Positions 59,861 through 64,000 of a stretch of 64,000 nt of DNA are shown piece by piece. The stretch is from BP-191 sp035940575 (GTDB lineage: Bacteria > Actinomycetota > Actinomycetes > BP-191). A program made the position numbers and the translations under genes. Numbering within the stretch: position 1 is the first letter of the stretch; the number at the start of each line of letters is the position of its first letter. The DNA lies in assembly GCA_035940575.1 (NCBI GenBank), contig DASZER010000010.1, positions 1 through 64,000 on the forward strand, in the 5' to 3' direction. The notes under the pieces are model-generated. The model worked only from the letters and a program-made list of their open reading frames with translations. It was not told the origin of the DNA and did no database searches.

Positions 59861-60073
59861 ATGGCAGAGAACGACGTCCGCGACGAGGGCCTCACGGACG
59901 AGGAGCTCGCGCAGGAGTCCGGCGAGGAGCTGCCCGACCGCGAGGCGATGTCGCTGATCAACGCGAACCTCGCCGCCCCCGTCAACGCCGCCGTGGCGCT
60001 GAACGTGCTGAGCGACGGCTCGACGGCGTACGCCAACGCCGAGCAGACGGCGACCATCGACCAGTCGATCTAG
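59861..60073 (+). CDS. LPDREAMS-family small precursor-like peptide 1
   Basis: 70 residues from ATG 59861 (GGGAG SD). An acidic N-terminal part (MAENDVRDEGLTDEELAQES) leads to ELPDREAMSLINANLAAPVN, then AAVALNVLSDGSTAYANAEQ and a short tail TATIDQSI. No signal peptide. The acidic leader plus a small-residue-rich, Ala/Asn/Ser core looks like a RiPP or secreted-peptide precursor. The frame is also open upstream to ATG 59756, with an extra basic segment (see findings). First of three tandem paralogues. Confidence 0.75.
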   Translation: MAENDVRDEGLTDEELAQESGEELPDREAMSLINANLAAPVNAAVALNVLSDGSTAYANAEQTATIDQSI

Positions 60074-60084
60074 GGAGAGAAGAA

Positions 60085-60321
60085 GTGGCCGAGAACCAGA
60101 AGGACCAGCAGATCGACCTCACCGACGAGGAGATCGAGCAGCAGGCCGGCGAGCAGCTTCCCGACCGCGAGGCCATGTCGCTGATCAACGCGAACCTCGC
60201 CGTCCCGGTGAACGCGGCCGTCGCTGCCAACGTGCTCTCCGACGGCTCGGTCGCCTACGCGAACGCCGAGCAGTACGCCGACATCGACCAGTCGATGCTC
60301 GACGGCGCCCCGGGAGTCTGA
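60085..60321 (+). CDS. LPDREAMS-family small precursor-like peptide 2
   Basis: 78 residues from GTG 60085, 11 bases after peptide 1 (GGGAGAGAAG SD). MAENQKDQQIDLTDEEIEQQ, QLPDREAMSLINANLAVPVN, AAVAANVLSDGSVAYANAEQ, tail YADIDQSMLDGAPGV. Nearly identical to peptides 1 and 3 over about 42 residues; leaders and tails vary. Confidence 0.75.
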   Translation: MAENQKDQQIDLTDEEIEQQAGEQLPDREAMSLINANLAVPVNAAVAANVLSDGSVAYANAEQYADIDQSMLDGAPGV

Positions 60322-60324
60322 GCC

Positions 60325-60537
60325 ATGGCCGACAACGAGAAGGACCAGGTCGACCTCACCGACGAGGAGATCGCCCAGGAGACGGGCGAGCAGCTCCCCG
60401 ACCGCGAGGCGATGTCCCTGCTCAACCTCAACCTCGCCGCCCCGGTCAACGCCGCGGTGGCCGCCAACGTGCTCTCGGACGGCTCGGTCGCGTACGCGAA
60501 CGCCGAGCAGGTCGCGCAGATCACGCAGACGCAGTAA
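60325..60537 (+). CDS. LPDREAMS-family small precursor-like peptide 3
   Basis: 70 residues from ATG 60325, 3 bases after peptide 2. MADNEKDQVDLTDEEIAQET, QLPDREAMSLLNLNLAAPVN, AAVAANVLSDGSVAYANAEQ, tail VAQITQTQ. Conservation is highest from LPDRE to NAEQ, so selection acts on the peptide region rather than on the tail. Confidence 0.75.
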   Translation: MADNEKDQVDLTDEEIAQETGEQLPDREAMSLLNLNLAAPVNAAVAANVLSDGSVAYANAEQVAQITQTQ

Positions 60538-60552
60538 GCCGCACATCGCAGG

Positions 60553-60576
60553 CGGCGGGGTGCTCCGGCACCCCGT
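60553..60576 (+). promoter_or_regulatory. Hairpin between the peptide genes and the protease gene
   Basis: CGGGGTGC and GCACCCCG form an 8-pair stem around TCCG, about 20 bases after the third peptide stop and 30 before the protease start. No U-run. It may attenuate transcription or stabilise the peptide mRNA so that peptides are made in excess over the membrane protein, as in many peptide operons. Confidence 0.45.
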
Positions 60577-60604
60577 CGCCGTGTCGTACCCGGAGGGCGA
60601 GGAG

Positions 60605-62335
60605 ATGGTGCTCGAGGCGTCCCGCGCGGCGCACGCAGACGGGACGGCGCCCGGCGCGCCGCCGCAGCCGCCGCCGTCGGCGCGCGCGCCACGGCTCGCG
60701 CAGGGCGTGGAGCTGCTCGGCGAGTACGAGGGCTCCGGCTTCAAGCAGGCGCCGTACCTCGCCCGCCGCTCCGACGGCCAGACGATCCAGCTCTCCCGGC
60801 TGCTCTACGTCGTCGCCGAGGCCTGCGACGGCCGGCGGACGTACGACGAGATCGCGGCGGCGGCGAGCGAGAAGTTCGGCAAGCGGCTGTCCGCGCGCAA
60901 CGCGAAGACGCTCGTCGACGACAAGCTCACCGCCCTCGGGCTGATCACGAGCGCGGACGGCTCGCAGCCGGTGCTGTCCAAGCCCGACTCGCTGCTCGCG
61001 CTGAACCTCCGCAAGGGCGTCATCTCGCCGCGCCTCGTCAAGGCGATGACGACGGTCTTCTACCCGCTGTTCCTGCCGCCGGTGGTCATCGGCGCGGTGG
61101 GCGCGCTGGTGGCGCTCGACTGGTGGCTGTTCGCCAGGCACGGCGTGGCCCAGGGCGTGCGCGACACGGTCATGCACCCGTCGCTGTTCCTGCTGATGAT
61201 GGGCCTCGTCGTGGTGTCGGCGTTCTGCCACGAGGTCGGCCACGCGACCGGCCTGCGCTACGGCGGCGGCGAGCCTGGCGTGATGGGCGCGGGCGTGTAC
61301 CTCGTGTTCCCGGCGTTCTACACCGACGTCACCGACGCCTACCGGCTGTCCAAGGGAGGGCGCCTGCGCACCGACCTCGGCGGGCTCTACTTCAACGGCC
61401 TGTTCGTGCTCGGGACGTACGCCGCGTACTTCCTCACGGGCTTCGAGCCGCTGCTGTTCCTGATCCTCGTGCAGCACATCGAGATGGCGCACCAGCTCCT
61501 GCCGTTCCTGCGCCTCGACGGCTACTACGTCGTCGCGGACGCGGTCGGCGTGCCCGACCTGTTCACCCGCATCGGGCCGATCCTCAAGTCGATGATCCCG
61601 GGGCGGAGGTCGGACCAGCGCGTCATGGCGCTCAAGCGCTGGGTGCGGGTGTTCGTGACGGCGTGGGTGCTCGTCGTCGTGCCGTTCCTCGTCTTCAACC
61701 TCGTGCTGCTGATGGTGCACCTGCCGCGCCTGCTCGCCACCGGCATGGAGTCGCTGCACAAGAACGGCGGCGCCGCGCGCGACGCGTTCGGCGACGGCAA
61801 CGTGATCGCCGGCATCGGCGGCGGCCTCCAGCTCCTCGTCCTGCTGCTGCCGTTCCTCGGCATCGTCTACACGCTCGTCAGGGTCGGCATGCGCGTCGGC
61901 CGGCGCTCGTGGGCGTGGTCGGCGGGGTCGTACGGCAAGCGCGGAGTAGTCCTCGCCGGCGGCACGACGCTCGTCGCGCTGCTCGCGTGGGCCTGGATGC
62001 CGGGCACGTCGTACACGCCGATCCGCGAGGGCGAGCGGGGGACGTTCACCGACTACGTCGCCGCGTCCTCGACGGTGCTGACCGACCGCGGGGAGGAGCC
62101 TGCGTTCGTGCCCTCCGGCGAGTCGGCGGGGATCCCCGAGGTCGCCGACGAGGTCGCCGAGGCCGACCCGACCGAGCCGGAGCCCGAGGTCGTGGAGCCG
62201 AGCGCGGTGCCGAGCGAGTCGAGCGGGGTCGTGACGGGTACGGAGGAGACGCCGGCGCCCGAGCCGTCCGCGTCGGCGTCGGCCGAGGTCACGGAGGAGC
62301 CCAGCGTGAGCCCGTCGGTGGAGGTGTCGCCGTGA
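60605..62335 (+). CDS. PqqD-like / M50 zinc-metalloprotease membrane protein
   Basis: 576 residues from ATG 60605, chosen for GGAGGG 8 bases upstream; GTG 60560 and 60581 are in frame. Residues ~40-110 resemble a PqqD/RRE peptide-recognition domain (YLARRSDGQTIQLSRLLYVV ... YDEIAAAASEKFG ... LVDDKLTALGLI). Then membrane helices with the M50 active site HEVGH (209-213) and the third ligand Asp in LDGYY (D305). More helices and an acidic Pro/Ser/Glu tail (from ~500) outside the membrane follow. It resembles YydH-type peptide zinc metalloproteases. Likely binds and processes the three upstream peptides. Confidence 0.82.
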   Translation: MVLEASRAAHADGTAPGAPPQPPPSARAPRLAQGVELLGEYEGSGFKQAPYLARRSDGQTIQLSRLLYVVAEACDGRRTYDEIAAAASEKFGKRLSARNAKTLVDDKLTALGLITSADGSQPVLSKPDSLLALNLRKGVISPRLVKAMTTVFYPLFLPPVVIGAVGALVALDWWLFARHGVAQGVRDTVMHPSLFLLMMGLVVVSAFCHEVGHATGLRYGGGEPGVMGAGVYLVFPAFYTDVTDAYRLSKGGRLRTDLGGLYFNGLFVLGTYAAYFLTGFEPLLFLILVQHIEMAHQLLPFLRLDGYYVVADAVGVPDLFTRIGPILKSMIPGRRSDQRVMALKRWVRVFVTAWVLVVVPFLVFNLVLLMVHLPRLLATGMESLHKNGGAARDAFGDGNVIAGIGGGLQLLVLLLPFLGIVYTLVRVGMRVGRRSWAWSAGSYGKRGVVLAGGTTLVALLAWAWMPGTSYTPIREGERGTFTDYVAASSTVLTDRGEEPAFVPSGESAGIPEVADEVAEADPTEPEPEVVEPSAVPSESSGVVTGTEETPAPEPSASASAEVTEEPSVSPSVEVSP

Positions 62336-63042
62336 GGATGCGTTCGGCCGTCGCGGCGGTGGCCGCGGGCGTCGTGCTGCTGCCGGCCGCGCCGGCGTAC
62401 GCGCAGGGCGACACGACGGCCGTCGCGATCAACACCAAGGACGGCTTCGACGTCTTCCGGCTGGCGTTCCAGGTCAGGCGCGCGACGGGCGACGTCATCG
62501 ACACCGGCAACGGCGCCGTGGCGTACGCCTCGTGCACCGACTGCCAGACCGTCGCGCTCGCGATCCAGGTGCTGCTGATCTCCGGCTACGACTCCTCGAC
62601 GGTCGCGCCCGAGAACGTCGCCATCGCGATCAACGACTCCTGCGTCGCCTGCGAGACGCTCGCGTCGGCGTACCAGTTCGTGCTGACCGCCGAGGGCAAC
62701 GTCCACTTCACGCCCGAGGGGTCCAAGGCGCTCGCCGAGATCCGCCAGGCGCTGCTCCAGCTCCGCGGGTCCGACCTGCCGATCGAGCAGATCCAGGCGA
62801 AGCTCGACGCGCTGATGGACCAGCTCTGGCAGGTGCTCTCGACCGAGCTCGTCGCCGCGGGCCAGAGCGGCACCGGCGGCGCCTCGCCGACGGCCGCGCC
62901 CTCCGGCTCGCCGTCGGAGTCGGCGGCGCCCTCGGAGTCCGCGTCGGCGACGGCGACGGACGAGCCGTCGGCGGAGCCGAGCGCCGAGCCGACCGCGAGC
63001 GCGACGGAGTCGCCGACGGCCGAGCCGTCGGTCTCGCCGTGA
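62332..63042 (+). CDS. Secreted protein with two CxxC motifs
   Basis: 236 residues from GTG 62332 (GTGA overlap with the protease; ATG 62338 is possible). Signal peptide VAAGVVLLPAAPAYA. Mature part has twin motifs CTDCQTVALAIQVLLISGYD (C68, C71) and CVACETLASAYQFVLTAEG (C104, C107), a helical segment to ~155, then a Ser/Ala/Pro/Glu-rich tail of about 70 residues, like a cell-wall-spanning spacer. GAVAYASC echoes the SVAYANAEQ of the peptides. Coupled by 4-base overlaps on both sides. Confidence 0.7.
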   Translation: MRMRSAVAAVAAGVVLLPAAPAYAQGDTTAVAINTKDGFDVFRLAFQVRRATGDVIDTGNGAVAYASCTDCQTVALAIQVLLISGYDSSTVAPENVAIAINDSCVACETLASAYQFVLTAEGNVHFTPEGSKALAEIRQALLQLRGSDLPIEQIQAKLDALMDQLWQVLSTELVAAGQSGTGGASPTAAPSGSPSESAAPSESASATATDEPSAEPSAEPTASATESPTAEPSVSP

Positions 63043-63851
63043 GCCGTCCCGCCGCGAGCCGCGCGCGGCGCGGCGCGGTGGCGGTGGCCGCGACGGCGTT
63101 GGCGCTCGCCGCGTGCGGGTCGGACGGCGGGAAGAGCAGCGTCCTGTCGGAGACCGCGCGCAACCTCGGCGACATCCGCAGCGCGACGCTCGACCTCAAG
63201 ATGACCGCCGAGTCGCCGGCTGCGAAGGGGCCCGTCGGCTTCTCGATGCGCGGCCCGTTCGCGCTGCCGGAGAAGAAGGCGGGTCTTCCGGTCGCGAACC
63301 TCGTGGTCTCCGAGCTGCGCGGCGCGGACACGACGACGGTGTCGTTCGTGTCCACCGGCGACAAGGCGTACGTCGTCCGCGACGGCAAGGCCACACCGCT
63401 CGCCTCCCCCGCCGTGTCCGTCGGCGGCGGCGGCGAGGGCGGCCTCGGCGAGCTGCGGATCGACCAGTGGCTCCACGACCCGAAGGAGACCGCGGGCGGG
63501 ACCGTCAACGGCGTCCAGACCGACAAGGTCGAGGCGGGGCTCGACGTCGTGGCGGCGTTCGACGACCTCGGCAAGCTCGGCCAGCGCCTCGGCTCGTCCG
63601 CGCTCGCGGGGCTCAAGCCGCTGGACGACCGTTCGCGCGAGGCGCTGCGCAAGGCCGCGACCGACTCGCGCGTCCAGGTGTGGAGCGGCAACGACGACCG
63701 GCTGCTGCGCAGGCTCGTGCTGCGCGTGACGCTGACCGCGTCCGGCGACCTGCCCGAGGCGCTGCGGGCGATGGCGCCGGTGACGCTGTCGCTCTCGCTC
63801 GACCTGGCCAAGGTCAACGAGCCCGTGCACGTCGACCCGCCGGCGACGTAG
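63039..63851 (+). CDS. LppX/LprAFG-like lipoprotein
   Basis: 270 residues from GTG 63039. Lipobox LAAC (Cys26). The mature domain shows the LprG/LppX plan: NLGDIRSATLDLKMTAESPA, PFSLP-like PFALPEKKAGL, VSFVSTGDKAYVVRDGKATP, LRIDQWLHDPKETAGGTVNG, VQTDKVEAGLDVVAAFDDL, LRLVLRVTLTASGDLPEAL. A beta-sheet half-barrel with a hydrophobic pocket for lipids is expected. Last gene of the peptide locus; possibly a carrier or receptor. Confidence 0.72.
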   Translation: MSRPAASRARRGAVAVAATALALAACGSDGGKSSVLSETARNLGDIRSATLDLKMTAESPAAKGPVGFSMRGPFALPEKKAGLPVANLVVSELRGADTTTVSFVSTGDKAYVVRDGKATPLASPAVSVGGGGEGGLGELRIDQWLHDPKETAGGTVNGVQTDKVEAGLDVVAAFDDLGKLGQRLGSSALAGLKPLDDRSREALRKAATDSRVQVWSGNDDRLLRRLVLRVTLTASGDLPEALRAMAPVTLSLSLDLAKVNEPVHVDPPAT

Positions 63852-63887
63852 CCAGGAGACCGGCGGCCCGGCGTCGTAGTAGCGCGT

Positions 63888-64000
63888 GTGGACCTGCGCG
63901 CGCTGATCGACGGCTCCCGGGTCGGCACGCCCGACTCCGAGGTGCGTTCTCCCTGGAACGGCGAGGTCGTCGGCCGCGTCCCCGCGTGCACGCCCGACGA
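63888..64000 (+). CDS. Probable aldehyde dehydrogenase, N-terminal fragment
   Basis: GTG 63888 opens VDLRALIDGSRVGTPDSEV, then SPWNGEVVGRVPACTPDD, the usual start of NAD-dependent aldehyde dehydrogenases (IxGxW ... V.(N/S)P.(T/N)GEV.g.V). The gene runs off the window end. It has its own start 36 bases after the lipoprotein and is probably unrelated to the peptide locus. Confidence 0.6.
   Translation, partial: MDLRALIDGSRVGTPDSEVRSPWNGEVVGRVPACTPD

Noticed and set aside
63039..63851. Antisense frames of 414-427 residues over the lipoprotein
   Set aside because: Shadow coding opposite a lipoprotein with clear lipobox and family pattern.

Overview
This 64 kb window is a very GC-rich (about 72-74% by eye) actinobacterial chromosome segment. 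The evidence is two WhiB-family genes, a DUF5926 SEC-C protein, tRNA-adenosine-deaminase-associated proteins, the dnaX-SRP RNA and recR-ybaB blocks, an aspartokinase-asd pair, frequent GTG starts, and many 4-base stop/start overlaps. The stretch Crp / MBL hydrolase / RidA / DUF4177 / two ArsA ATPases / WhiB / bifunctional PBP with PASTA / metallophosphoesterase has the order I remember for M. tuberculosis Rv3676-Rv3683. I therefore place the host in Actinomycetes, without a genus. I see no insertion sequence, CRISPR array, phage block or plasmid origin.

Layout. 1-3.8 kb: a ribbon-helix-helix gene with an operator overlapping its own start codon, a DUF4097 repeat protein, a DUF4357/RAMA-like protein, a ferritin-like protein and a DUF6766 membrane protein. 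3.8-5.6 kb: a TPP riboswitch and thiC. 5.6-18.6 kb: metabolic and hypothetical genes (acyl-CoA dehydrogenase, methyltransferase, CPBP protease, DUF5926, CocE/PepX-type hydrolase, geranylgeranyl reductase family, Zn alcohol dehydrogenase), with a well-formed candidate small RNA at about 13.4-13.55 kb. 18.7-30.3 kb: crp; a coupled cyclase/AAA/TPR regulator-MBL-NUDIX operon; CapA lipoprotein; a TetR-DCC-membrane protein operon with two matching palindromes around its promoter; dehalogenase-like hydrolase, RidA and DUF4177; WhiB. 30.4-40 kb: SPFH/NfeD pair, diguanylate cyclase, two ArsA ATPases, WhiB4-like, PonA2-like PBP, YqeY, metallophosphoesterase, tRNA-Pro. 40-48.2 kb: asd-lysC, recR-ybaB, a cassette of three small secreted Cys proteins, dnaX and SRP RNA. 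48.2-54.6 kb is the accessory-looking zone: a sigma factor with a membrane tail, small secreted peptides, two tRNA-Ser genes, a secreted amidase and an unrecognised three-gene operon. 54.6-59.7 kb: tadA with two associated proteins, thioredoxin-reductase-like flavoprotein, RecQ, RsbW-like kinase.

The most interesting locus is 59.75-63.85 kb. Three tandem 70-78 residue paralogues share an LPDREAMSL motif and an almost invariant C-terminal half. They are followed by a membrane protein joining a PqqD-like region to an M50 zinc protease, then by a secreted protein with two CxxC motifs and an LppX/LprG-like lipoprotein joined by 4-base overlaps. This has the shape of a peptide-precursor, maturation/proteolysis and export/display system. 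I infer an undescribed or poorly described actinobacterial RiPP-like or secreted-peptide system. The window ends inside a probable aldehyde dehydrogenase gene.
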